64,000 nucleotides of DNA, from assembly GCA_036852015.1 (NCBI GenBank), contig JAANDG010000031.1:186001-250000 (forward strand), given 5' to 3'. The DNA is from Pelodera strongyloides. Taxonomy: Eukaryota > Nematoda > Chromadorea > Rhabditida > Rhabditidae. Positions 25,138-45,300 of this stretch are shown here, piece by piece (position 1 is the first letter of the stretch; each line of letters starts with the position of its first letter). The position numbers and the translations under genes are program-made. The notes below the pieces were generated by a model. It saw only the letters and a program-made list of their open reading frames with translations. It did no database searches and was not told the origin of the DNA.

Positions 25138-25618
25138 TGATGAATGATAAAAAGAGAACATCAAAAGAAACTACTATGAACCAAAGCTTTTAATATTTTT
25201 TATCTTTCCTTTTCTTTACGTGAGCCTTTGGACGTTGATTTAATTTGTTGATTTATTGATGCTATGCTGATACGGATACGTAGTGGTAGGATAACCTTTA
25301 GAATCTTAGCGAGCGCTAACATTCTAAGAGCCAAGACTCCACACCGTTTTTCGTAGACCGTTCCTTTGAATGAAATAAACAGCAGACAAATGCAGAGTGC
25401 ATTTGCTGAATCATTTTGTTCAAACATTTTCCCGGTATTTTATTTTCTTTGTTAATTAATATCACAAATTGTTAGATATGCATCGCAAAAGGATGAAGCG
25501 AAAACATTACAAACTTATTTGATTAGCCTGAGAAATATCAAATATATAAATAAAAAATATTAAAAGCTTTGGTTCATAGTAGTTTCTTTTGATGTTCTCT
25601 TTTTATCATTCATCATCC
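25135..25618. mobile_element. 484-bp inverted-repeat element
   Basis: The left end GGATGATGAATGATAAAAAG and its mirror at the right end, CTTTTTATCATTCATCATCC, continue for about 65 bp each through GAACCAAAGCTTTTAATATT. The core has no coding sign. The left end abuts the retrotransposon fragment. Confidence 0.8.
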
Positions 25619-26644
25619 ATGTAAGGATTCTCATCAGTTAATCAGTCTGATCCCTTTATTATTATTTTCCCTTCTTTTTTTTAGGATCAGTTATTTTGTT
25701 TTTAAATGAAGCTGTATTACTATTATTTAGTATTTCCCTTTTTTACCTATCCGACTTGTTGTGGCTGCACCTTTGTATGATAATTTTGATTAATACCTGT
25801 TTTGGGGGAAGCTTTTTCATCTTTTCGTTGTTGTTTTGTCAGCAAAAGATAGGGGAACTAGTCCTGCAGACCTGCAGTGTGCAGTGTGGATTAGTTTGTC
25901 CGTTCGTTTGTCCTTTTAGCATAACAGTTTCAGTCGCATGTCGATATTATGATGTGGTTTTGTTATGAGGAGTTGTTACCACTTCTCTGTACTTGAAACG
26001 AATGAAACTATGAAACATAGAAACATTTATTAAATAACACCACAGGGTGTGCGTCACAATGAAATGATGAAAATAAATTAGTACATAACTCGTCGAAGAT
26101 CAGTACATCAGATTTCGACTGTTATGCAAGTGGCATTGGAATTTGCAAAGTGTAAAAAGCGTAACCTTAAGTCCAGCGATAGAAAAGAAAACAGCTCGGC
26201 TAAAAATGTGCTTGGTGTCATTTGTGAATTTGTGAGGAAGGGTGTAGCTTTAGAATTAGAATTAGGCTTGATACTGCTGATATGAGCAATCGTAATTAAT
26301 CCGTGCGCGTAGTCTAAATTACGAATTTCTTATTCCGTAAGCGTCCGTTGGTCCGTTCAAAGGTCTTTCCGAATTCTTTTGCATATAGTTTGTGGTTTCG
26401 TGAGAAATGATGACTTGTCCCGGCCCAGGTGTTTTAGCCTTAATCCCTGGGGTATGTTTAGCTTTGTTAGGCATTGATTTGGCGTAGTGTATTCGCAATA
26501 CCAGTTTCAATCTTCATTTTTCGTTTCAATATTCAATTTCAAATCACGTTTTTTTTGGAACCCTGCCAAAATGTAAGCCCGTAAGTAAATAAGTATTCAT
26601 TTGAAATGGTTTCATGGAAAGTGGAAAGTAATTGTTCTACTCAG

Positions 26645-26878
26645 GGCATAAAACTCGTCGGGAAAAGCTCAAAACCACTAAACCACCATCCAAATATATG
26701 CAGTGTTTAGTGTTTCCGAAACTTGTATATCTTTATGATACGCTTCAGATTTTCACCATATCTAATATTCTAATCCCGACCGTGGTATGGCTACGAGCTC
26801 AAGACCACCGTCTAAATTTATGCAATATGCTAATTCGGATGGTGGTTTCGTCGGACAAAGCGTCAACGAGTTTATGCC
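26645..26878. mobile_element. GGCATAAACTCGT-ended element, copy 2
   Basis: A 234-bp relative of the element at 10377, with shared internal blocks GGGAAAAGCT, ACCACCATCC and GGTATGGCTACGAGCTCAA. It ends AACGAGTTTATGCC. Confidence 0.7.
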
Positions 26879-28097
26879 ATGGTTCTACTCTACCACTAAT
26901 AAACTTCTTCCATTCATTCAAAACTTCCTTCTTTCTCTTTAAATAATGAGCGTTTCAACATAGCGGATTTTATTGACCATTTTTGGCAATACAGTGTGTG
27001 TGGAGTTCCCGATGCGCCTTTTGCTGTTAGAGTTAGCGTTAGCCTTGTTTGGTTAATTTAGATTTATCACGGAGAAACTAGGTAGCGCGCACGCTTTTTA
27101 TGAAGCGGCGCGAAAGTGCGCGCTGGGGCCATTTCACCCCTTTCCTCCGCTTTCCTTTATGTTTTCTGTTCTTCGGCGACAAATGACTCTGACATAAAGA
27201 GGAAAGCCATCGTGTTTCTGCATGATACCAGATACCATGATCCTCTTTTTGTGTAAACTAGAAGTTAAACGGGAAGTAAATTAAATCAAATGCTCATTAT
27301 CCGTGTACATTACATATTATGTGTCGGTAATGATTTTGATGGAATTGAAGCTTGATTTCAACTGTTGTTACGGTACACTTCGGATCTATGCGAGAGTTAG
27401 GGCGTAAATTATGTCCACATGAGGTCTTTCGGCGTTTCGGCGGGAGGTGTCTTCGACCAATTTGCATATAAGACATAGGCATTACGATGTGTGTTTCACA
27501 CTCTATCGTGGGAGGTGTTGCACCGACGAAGGGGGTTCTGACCGGGAGTGATCGCCCGCATTCGCCCGGGTCTTTTATGGTATGAGTAGGAACTGGGCCG
27601 TTTCACATGTATTCATAAATTAGCATTGATGAATAACCTAGGTATTTGCACTTAGTGTCGATTCCAGCGTACTTCAAGGGGCCTCAAGTTGAAGGGAAGG
27701 GAACTTGGGAACGGGAACATTTTTTGTTTCAAAATGTTGAGGTTTAGAGAGAGAGAGAGAGGAGGGAGAGTTACAGTTAGAGGGATAAGAGAAAGAGGGA
27801 GACATTGATGATAAATAATAGAGTCAGAGAGATTATATGATAGAGAACTCGACGTGTTGAAGGTTGTAGCTTTTATTTTCTCTGAGGCTGTGGTTTTCCG
27901 TGTTTCAGGCCAGGAGCCTCCTATTCATTTTCTAACTGCGCGAACAGTGTTTCTAAAGAAATCGTGATCTTGCGCGTTCTCTGAACTCTTAACACTAGTG
28001 TTTCCCTTATTTCCCTCGTTCCTCAATTCCTTTAGTTTTCTCTGACTCGTCGGACCGTTTTCGGTTTTGAGATGACGACCTACATTACTCTTGTTCT

Positions 28098-28125
28098 CTC
28101 TATGTTCTTCTCTCTCTCCCTCTCC

Positions 28126-28165
<40 letters not shown>

Positions 28166-28214
28166 TTCCGTCCCTCTATCTTTCTCTCCCGCTCTCTTTC
28201 TCTCTCTCTCCTTA
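28098..28214. repeat. CT-rich microsatellite
   Basis: Mainly (CT)n with short interruptions. The long Ser/Leu- or Arg/Glu-rich frames here are repeat artefacts. Confidence 0.9.
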
Positions 28215-29406
28215 TTTGGGTTACATTCGTTGTCGCTCTCTCTCCCCACCAACTATCAAACACTCGCACACAAGTCAGCTTTATCCGTGCTTATCTGTGG
28301 GAATCACTTTCTGTTCTGCTGTGTGCCTTTTATATAACAAAAGTGTGCGCCGCGCTGAACCACTTTTCGGGACATTGGGAGGATTTCACGGCTGTTTTTC
28401 GAAATTTTGGATTCCAGGCCGATTTCGGAGTGCTCGAGTCTCCCTGTTCTAGTTCCCTGATTATTATTCGGTGACCTGTGACCTGTGATAACTACTGTAT
28501 TCAACATTAATATTCTACAATCAATTTCGTACTCATCCACGGTATTCGAAATTCGAATAAGCATACTCTAAGGAGGAAGTCTGATACAAGTTTACCTTAC
28601 CGTGAAAGAATTGGAGCTTGGCCTGTCTGGAGTCAGAGTTTTTTTATTCGTTCTCTCAGCCACTCTGTAACTATCCGACAATCCGACCACCGATTTGGGT
28701 GTATTCGTATATTCAGTAAATTCTAGAATTTAAACTCCCGCATTTATTGCCTACTGTATTCTCAAAGATGTATCACTACTGGGAGACGGCGGTGAAGTAT
28801 AAGAATAAGATGTTGGAGGTAGAGTGGTTTGATAATTTGATATTATTATTTTTTATTATTAGTTTTGTTACTTTGCTTTACTTTACTTTATCTTGATTCG
28901 TTATACTTCGATTAAGGCTAATAAGGCCACTAACAAGGGAATAACACACGTGTGGTTCTAAACAGAAACATACCGTCACTCATCACCATTTTTACGTACA
29001 AGATTTATGGCCTGGTTTATTAGTTTTATCGTTTTATGCCTTTTGTTCGTTGTCTGTTTCTGTTGTGTCGATATTTAATAGTTGTAGGATTTTGTTTGGT
29101 GATTTGGAAATTTGGACGGGCTCTTTTTGAACCTTCGGCCGTCGTTTGAGGGTTTGCCGAGAAAGTTTGAATTTGAAGTGAATTTGAAATTGTAAGAACT
29201 CTGACTTTCCTCAAGTGTTTGAAATTTGAAGTATGTATTGAATTGAACATTGACTTGAATTGACCTTGTCATTCCTTTTTCCTTTATTTCGCAAAACTTT
29301 TCGTATTTTCTTTTAAAATTATTTCTGTCTTTTGTGGACACCTACTTTTGGAACGAGGAAGAGTTAAAGGAGCCATCGGGTGACCTCTTGGCGCTTTGTA
29401 TTGTAC

Positions 29407-29583
29407 TTAAAGCGAAATGCTAGCCCCTTTGGAAAATTTGCATATGATAAGCAAATCCTATGTATCCGATGCTAATCTTGTACGATTGCCGTGGACGATC
29501 GTACAAAATTAGCATAGGATACATAGGGATAGGATTTGCTTATCATATGTAAATTTTCCAAAGGGGCTAGCATTTCGCTTTAA
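29407..29583. mobile_element. Near-perfect palindromic TTAA element, copy 2
   Basis: A 177-bp copy of the element at 9240, starting TTAAAGCGAAATGCTAGCCC, with the same centre and a small insertion in the right arm (ATAGGGATAGGATT). Confidence 0.88.
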
Positions 29584-31285
29584 GGGCATAGGGTAATAGG
29601 GTTTAAAAAATCATAATACTTGGAAGTTTACCAGCCTGTATTGACTGACGACTTTATTATGATAAGACATTAAAAGGGAAATGTAGTTTAGTGAATAGTT
29701 TATTGATACATACATCAAAACATATGCAAACAAAAGGATACTCTAAGACGAACCGCTTCACAATTTCCTGTTCCTACTAACAAGGTTCCAAACTAATACA
29801 CATACAAACTTCGTTAAATCATATTAATATTACTATAACGGTAATAATCGCAAATCGCTACGCGTACGCGTTAGTGCATCTTTTACTTTTACCCTTCCCA
29901 TGTTTCCTGAAACTAAAAACCAATGATGGGGATGAGAGGAAGTGAAGGAATGAAAGAAAGAAGTGAACGATGGAAACGGCTGTGACCCTGTGACAATGAG
30001 AATTAGAAAACTGTGTCAAATCACAGCATCACGTGTGTGCCTATCTCTTGTTGTGTGCTCTTGTATTAGTATTTCCGTTAATACGGCTGTTTTTTTTTTT
30101 GGGCTGTTAAGGGGTGTGTTTGTGGTAAGAATTTCATCATTTTCTTGCTGTTTTAGAGCAATTTTTTAGAGTTTTTCTGCATCTAGTTAAGTAGTAGTTC
30201 AATAGTTGCAATTTTGCAATTTCTGGCTGTAGACGTAGACATGATTCTTTTGTTCCGAAATGTCATTTAGCATTTAGCGTACTCGATAATGATACGCCGT
30301 GTTAGATGTTATTTATGATATTTTATGAACTATGGACCCGTTCCTTACATAGGCAAGGCTAGCGTTTTCGTTGTTCGCTCTAGTTCTATTTCTATTGGTC
30401 TAGTCTACTAATCTTGGATGTTCATTCATGTGTGAGTAAAAAGTATGTCATATCTATCTTTTATGAGAATGTCAGGAGGAGATATCTATAGCTATCTGTT
30501 GCAAAAAGATATATCTTTGGTCGGGATCCATTTAGAAGAAATTCAAATTGATTTTGCTTATTTTCTAAATTTCTGATTATGGCAATTGCGCTCGTTTGGT
30601 GGATTGAGTTAATGCTATTACTGCTATCTTGACAAATGTGCGTGTAATAGATGGTAACAGTTATATGCTTCGCAAATCATGTGCAATACCCCATACCCCT
30701 TTAATTATGATAATTGCGTGTATTAGTGGATTTAGATGGTGCTATATTCTATGTGGTCTTCGATATGACATTGGCATCTCCCCGCCTAGTGGCTGGTCTG
30801 AACACTTTATTTTCGGAAACGGATTTTCTTTTGAGAATCCTTTAAACCTTTTTGTTTAGATTATCAGTTATTGATATTTTGTTGATTTCACTCTTTATTT
30901 CCGAGTGTAAGTCTTAACATTGATGACAGAATGGTACACAAGTGTTAACGAAACACTTACAATACCCTTTAATTATGGCAATTGTGCACATTTTGGTGGA
31001 TTGAGGTAGAGGTAGTGCTATCTGTTGACAGTGTTGACCTTCGAGTACGCGGTATGCCGTCTAGTGCTAGGCTGAACCGGAGCGGGAGCATTACAAAACT
31101 CATTACCGCCCTCTCTTTTTCTTTTCTCGAATTGCGAGGCGAGGTGCAGATATATTGATTAGGGTTTAGTTTATTTTTGGTTATTGGGTTTTGTTTGGGG
31201 ATGATGTGGTTGTCAGGTTGTCTTTGTCTGTGAAATACCTGTCGATTTCTGGTGACAGGTGAAATACCTGCCGATTTCTAAAACT

Positions 31286-31450
31286 CGCTGCCACATCGTG
31301 CACAACTGAATTACTGAATTCTTACGAATTTATGCTAATTTGCTCGAATTTCTCGATTTTTTATTCTAATTTATGTTTATTTGCGGAGTCTGCATTAGAG
31401 TGCTGGTGTACTGGATGCCTTTCCAAAAACCGGCCGGTTTTCGCTTTAAG
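31286..31450. mobile_element. TTAA MITE, GGCCGG family, left end decayed
   Basis: The right end reads CAAAAACCGGCCGGTTTTCG and then CTTTAA. The centre ATTTATGCTAATTTGCTCGA is shared with the copies at 49558 and 62335. The left end is recognisable only from CACATCGTGCACAACTGAAT onward. Confidence 0.6.
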
Positions 31451-31737
31451 AATCCTATTTCTGATTTTTTTTATGGATTTTCTTGTGTCTCTCTGTGTAT
31501 CATGTGCTTGTGCTGGCCTGCTTGTGCTTGTGGCTCGCAAATTAAGTAAATTAATGGTTATTTATTTTCTTCTGCGGCAGGGGAACGTTCACCATCTAGG
31601 GCATTTTCTAAGACACTTTGACACTTATCACTTTCTCGGTGAATTTCTTTTAAAGGGCTGGCTAATCTCCTTTCCTGCTTTGTGTTTCAGTTTCATTCTC
31701 GTTTTCAGTGCTGGTATTCCCCTTATCTCAACTCTCT

Positions 31738-31806
31738 CTCTCTCTCTGTCTCCTTTCATTCCCTCTCTCTCCTTCTTTTATTCTCTCACTTTCGCTGTAT
31801 TTTTCT

Positions 31807-31862
<56 letters not shown>
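31738..31862. repeat. CT microsatellite
   Basis: A near-pure (CT)n run of about 52 bp at 31810-31862, preceded by degenerate CT-rich sequence. Confidence 0.9.
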
Positions 31863-31865
<3 letters not shown>

Positions 31866-32252
31866 GCATACACTGTGTGGCTCTTGCAGCGGCTTGAAAC
31901 TAGGTTAAGCTATCACTTTCCTTCCCGCTGATCCTTGCTTGATGATGATCAATTTTATTATTATTATTAATCAATATAAAATTATTAATTTGCTTTTTGC
32001 AATGGGATAATGGGGTATACTAACTTTTTGATTCTTCACCTTTCTGTGATATCTTGAAATCTTGACCTCTGAATACTGGTACTGATTTCCCGTGTACCAT
32101 TTTGCATAGTATATTCATATTCCAATCTATCAAACTGGATTTGGTGATAGCGATAAAGAAATCAAGGCTATGCTTTTTTTTAGCAATTATATGATTTCGA
32201 TTGCTTTTACTCTTTAATTTCCTTTATTGTATTCTGTAATTTATTCCAGAGG

Positions 32253-40269
<8,017 letters not shown>

Positions 40270-40782
40270 GTCTGAAGTTTGATATTGATTGATTTTATTG
40301 ATCGACGATCGGTAGTTTGTAGCCTGACCGTGGGTCTGTTGACATTTCGCTGTACTTGTTAAAAACACGCAAGCACATGTTCAGTGTCTTTTAGTTTTAG
40401 GTTATTGACTGGATGAGTACAATTTCTTATAGTTTAAAGCCTGGCCTCCTGCTCCTGGTCATTTTTTTGGGGCCTGGGCCCCTACTATGAAGTTACACGT
40501 AAAATACTTTACGCAGCTTCAGCTATTTCGATGTTTGAGAGCGAGGGAGAGAGAGCCTAGAGCCTTATGCTTTTAGGTCCCCAAATTACACTGTATGGGA
40601 CCTGGAACGTTACCTTATCTTATTTTTTTATATTGCAGATATAGATGGTGCCTAATTTTGTTATGCCATCTTATTTATCCTTGTTGTTTTTGTTTTAAAC
40701 ACACATCTATAATCAAGGGTGCTGATGTTGCCTATGATTAAGTGAAGGCTTTCAATCTGTTCCATGTATTAACATTGCCTAT

Positions 40783-40896
40783 TTAAAGCGGTATTGCACG
40801 TGTTTGTAGGTGTATTGGCATAGGGCACTTAATGGAACCAGTTGCATCCTCGTGATGCAAGCCCACGTTTCATAAGCCACGTGCAGTACCGCTTTA
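40783..40896. mobile_element. TTAA MITE, CACGTG family
   Basis: A 114-bp inverted-end element, starting TTAAAGCGGTATTGCACGTG and ending CACGTGCAGTACCGCTTTA. Half-copies of this CACGTG/CCGCTTTAA family are scattered at 3893, 9800 and elsewhere. Confidence 0.8.
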
Positions 40897-42041
40897 GCAT
40901 TGCCTTTGCTCATTTGGTTTTATAAAAGAAAACCTTGAATAGTCGTCGTAACCTATCCTTTTAGTGTGCCAGTGTTGTTTTTACGTCGTCAAGTTCGATT
41001 TTTATTTTCAGTGTACACATACATATATACATGTGAATTGGGAGCTTACCTCTGTGGCTGTATAATCAGTAATAAGTTTTTGATTGTTTTGCCTGTTCTT
41101 TTACGTTTATTTGATCGAATATTGATTATTTTATTGATTGAAATTTAGATTTAGATACGGTATTATCAATTTATCAGTATTATGGAATAGTACCTCTATT
41201 TCAGATTTCAGCACTAGGTCAGAGTTTTGGGGTTTTAATGCTATGTCACTTAGCAGTTATCGAGTTATGTGTGTTTGCCACTAGGCTAGTGCAATACGTA
41301 AGTTGAGCGTATGTGTAAGGTGATAATATTTCTGTTTGATGGTAGAAAGTCGAACAGTTAATGTCAATTTTCATCTACACAATTTAATATTCTATTTTTT
41401 TTGCGTTCATTTTAATGAGAATCATTCCGTCTATGTTGATACTGTGTTATTTTTGAAGGGAATAGTACTTGTCTAGTTTTAAAAGTTACGCTGGTTCGCC
41501 GCTGCGCGTGCGTAAGGCGGGGGATTTGTGCGCGGCGAACACGTGGCGATGTATTAGCGAACTCTTTTTGTGCGATTACTGCGCGAAGTGTCGCGTTTTA
41601 AACTCGAGGTCTATTCCCTTTAATATATTTTTTCCTATTTGGCTTTGCCAGTGCACGAACCTCGACTATAATTGCTCTAATTTGTTCGAAACTTATTTTC
41701 TTCGTTATTTTATAAAGTTCTAGGTAATGTTTTATTTTATTTTGTTTTGAAAAGTGAGCATGTTGATCATCAGCTAATTTATACACCCTATTCTTCACAC
41801 TACTACTTATTCTACGTTTTTTTTCTGTACATAAAAATAAAAAATTGGAAAATGTGATGCGGTTGCTTTTTGTTGTGGAATTGTGAGTTGTGAAACTTTT
41901 GGTGGCATATAATATTCGTTTTTACTTACTTATTTGTTTATTGGTTTATTACACAGCCTTTTCACACATTAAATTGAAAATGAAGGAAAAAAAATAGTAA
42001 AGTAGGATAGGAGCAGAGGCTAATAAAGATGCTATAAAGGC

Positions 42042-42220
42042 GCACGTTGTAAAGTAAATGTAAGCGTAACATAAAGTGGGAGCGTAACTAAGTGCAAATG
42101 AGCGTAACATAAATCAGTGTAAGCGTAACGTAAATGAGTGTACGCGTAACATAAATACGTGTAAGCGTAACGTAAATACGCGTAAATCTAAGCGTAACTA
42201 AGTGCAAATAAGCGTAGTAG
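42042..42220. repeat. Minisatellite with AGCGTAACATAAA core
   Basis: Seven or more irregular copies of a 17-25 bp unit built on GTAAGCGTAACATAAAT, directly upstream of the helicase-like gene. Confidence 0.75.
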
Positions 42221-42319
42221 GATATTGAGTAAAGTGTGAATCACAGCTACATTGACATATTTAGAAATAGTGTTGTTATTCGTTCTCAGTGTTCCATCAT
42301 GATTATGGAATTGTTGTAG

Positions 42320-45300
42320 ATGTCATCCCGTGGGGGTGCTCCCAGATGGCGAGGTAACTTTAGCGGGAGACCGTATCCGGGAGGTAGAGGCGTGCCGGGC
42401 GGGCGAGGTGCCCCGAGCGGGAGAGGAGCACCTCCTAGAGGCAACCAGCATCAACCACCGTCTGTGTTTCAATCGTGGGCACAGAAGCGGGCTAAGCAAG
42501 AGGCGCTGGCAAGTAAGTGTATTTTGGTTCTATGGCTTCATATGAAACACAGTAGCGGAGAAAAACAGTACGCCAGACCAGGGATGGGCTTTGGAATCTT
42601 TGGATCCCCCAGGGCCCAGGGTACCACGTACCACACGCACACCCACACACACCTACGTACACCCACGCACACCTACGCACACTCACGCACACCTACGGAC
42701 TCCCACGCAAATACCCACGCACGCACAACCTGTAGAATGGTGCGCAAGGGGTGTGGCGCACACCCACACCTACGCAAATACCCACACACAAACACAACCT
42801 GTAGAATGGTGCGCAAGGGGTGTTGTGCACACGCACACCTAAGCACACACAAGCACAACCTGTAGAATGGTGCATAATGGGTGTGGCGCACACCCACGCA
42901 CACCTACGAACACACCCACACACAAACGCAACCTGTAGAATGGTGCGCAGGGGGTGTGGCGCACACCCACGCACACCTACGGACTCCCACGCAAACGCAA
43001 CCTGTAGAATGGTGCGCAAGGGATGTGGCGCACATCCACGCACACCCACGAACACCCACGCAAACACCCACCCACGCGCGCACAACCTGAAACTAATCTA
43101 ACCACTTTCAGGAGGCGACCCAATCGTAATCGACGATAGCCAAGAGCCATCACCATCGACATCCGCGGGTAGGCAAATTATTATTACATTATTTAACTAA
43201 TTTTATTTATAATGCTGAAGTGAATGTGTGCCTTCATAGACTCAGTTCATGATTCAATAACTACTGTGGATCGCTGTAATGTTTCCTAGTTTAGAATCTA
43301 CATAACAAAAAAAAAGATCTATATGTCCCATCCGTTCAATGATCAGAGGCGGTATTCACCAACACAAGGGAGCGCTCCCTAGGCTCACGGGCGCTCCGAA
43401 TCTCCTGCTCTGGCACTCTCTACGCACTCTTTAGCTCCCTGGGGAGGCCAGGGAGGGCTCTGTGCGTGTTGGTGAATACGGCCTCATAGCTTTGAGGGAT
43501 AAAGAGGAAATAAATACGATTTACTCGAGAGGATAATCATTTCTATCTCAACTTTACAGCATCCAACCCGCCCGTATTTTCTCCTGGGATCGGGTCGCGT
43601 CCTTCTGTGGAGACGTCGCCGAGAAATCAGAGAGAAAGGGACAGAGAAGTCATTATGTTGGATGAGGCTTTTACAAGGTTTGTGCTGAAAGTTAATGGCA
43701 TAATGCACCGTCGTGTTTAAAATTTTTATTTCAATAATTACTTCTCAACTCAAATTAGATTCGTAAGATTTTTTGAACCTCAACTATGTATTTCCGTAGA
43801 GAAGTCTAGAAAACTTATCCTCTCGTGCCTCTTGTACTGGAGTTTAGCTAGGTATTTTAAGTTAGGCTGGCCTTAGTTTCAGACTGCAAACGTGCGTAAT
43901 TTATACTACAGTTTACTTATTTACACATGCTTTGTTTTTCAGCACTGATCTCCTAAACACGTTGGGGTTTGACAGCGCAGCCGGGAAGGATATTCAGTTT
44001 CCAATCAGTGGGTTTTATTGATTAGTAATGTAATGTGGCTGTGTTGGTGTTGCGCCGCAATTACGCCAAGAGCGCACGGACATCGGAACTCGGAACTAGA
44101 AAATTTACTTCGCGCACCGTTGGCGCCCTCCGGGCGCACGAGTGACTCATAATTTTCCCCGTTGTTAGTGTATTAGTATTTTTCACAGAGAGACATCCTC
44201 ATGGCACCGACACATTTTCCTAAATGAAAGAAGTGCTAGTTTCGAGATGCGTTACATGATTGTACATTTTCCATTTTACTTCCAACGTGTGTTCCCTTCC
44301 AGGTGAATTTGTGCGACCATATGAGGAGGATTTAATCAATATTTGTGTTCGCCATAACTGTGCCATTGGCCTGCATATGGACACGAGCCCGGCACACATT
44401 GCAGCAGTTTTATTTTTTAATTTCTTACGGTAGGTATTGTCTTCTCATACTGTAGCTCTCTCCCCTCTAAATCTTATACTGTTTCTAGTTATATCTCTTC
44501 TGTATCGCTGTATCTCTCTCTGTCTCTGTCTCTCCCTCTCGCTCTCTGACTTTAAGCGCTACCTGATTGATGCCAGATCAGCGCCGCACAAATCGTCAGT
44601 TGTTTCGCTCAGTTGTGAATATTCTAGATGGTTCCCGCGCGGTCGATGTGTATTTTCTTGTCTGACCGTCGAACACTTGGAAGCAATCAAGGAAAGACTG
44701 GCTGCAATAGGAATATTGGATTCTGAGATTACGGTAGGGCTTTAGTATATTTTGATTCCTTAGTTTTTGGCTTACTGTAGGCTGTTTGAGCGTACTGTAG
44801 CTTACTGTTGTTACTTCTCAACGCGGACGTGTGCAGTGCGCAGTCACCCTGCAAAGAGTCCGACAGTGTTTCACGTCGGATTGGCTTCGCTGGCTCTCCG
44901 AGCTGTTCAATTGGCAGAGGTGTGGCTAACATTTCGCGCTGCTCCAAATGCGCCGCGCGCCGCCTGAAATTGTACCCGTTTCGCGCACCCGAGGTTCATA
45001 TTTAAGGTGGTTGACTCGATGACCGCTTTCAAAAAGGCGAAAGATCATCAGATTGGACGGGTTATGTTGACTTCTCCGCAGGTATTTTGTTACTATTATT
45101 ATTTTTTAAATATTACCATAATCAGGAAATTATGCCGCCCAGTAGTGGGCACGATTTGTCTGATAAGGAAACCAACAATAAAGCAGTCACCCGTTTTTTT
45201 TTATCTAAAGATCTACGAAATCTGATCTTCTTTTGTGGGCCCCGAGTCCGTTTCCATCCATTAATTGCTTTCTAATTGTAAGTACTATGTTTCGCAGTGG

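Larger units (their letters stand above)
25619..32240. other. Gene-poor DNA upstream of src-1
   Basis: No coding exon is recognised in 6.6 kb. It holds several repeats listed separately and a GA-rich patch at 27745-27830. A hairpin at about 27081-27125 has a 9-bp stem AGCGCGCAC/GTGCGCGCT. The src-1 promoter and any 5' UTR exons must lie here or nearby, but I cannot place them. Confidence 0.4.
40270..42319. other. Intergenic DNA between src-1 and the helicase-like gene
   Basis: No exon is seen. A MITE lies at 40783-40896 and a minisatellite at 42042-42220. A GC-rich patch at 41490-41600 contains repeated GCGGCGAAC-type words. I could not pick out a single poly(A) signal for src-1. Confidence 0.45.

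Noticed and set aside
28072..28474. Ser/Leu- and Arg/Glu-rich ORFs at CT tracts, also near 31700, 56100, 62600 and 63650
   Set aside because: Microsatellite translation with no conserved sequence.
42492..43101. His/Thr/Pro and Cys/Val-rich ORFs in both directions
   Set aside because: They come from the intron-1 minisatellite. The real gene's exon ends at 42512.
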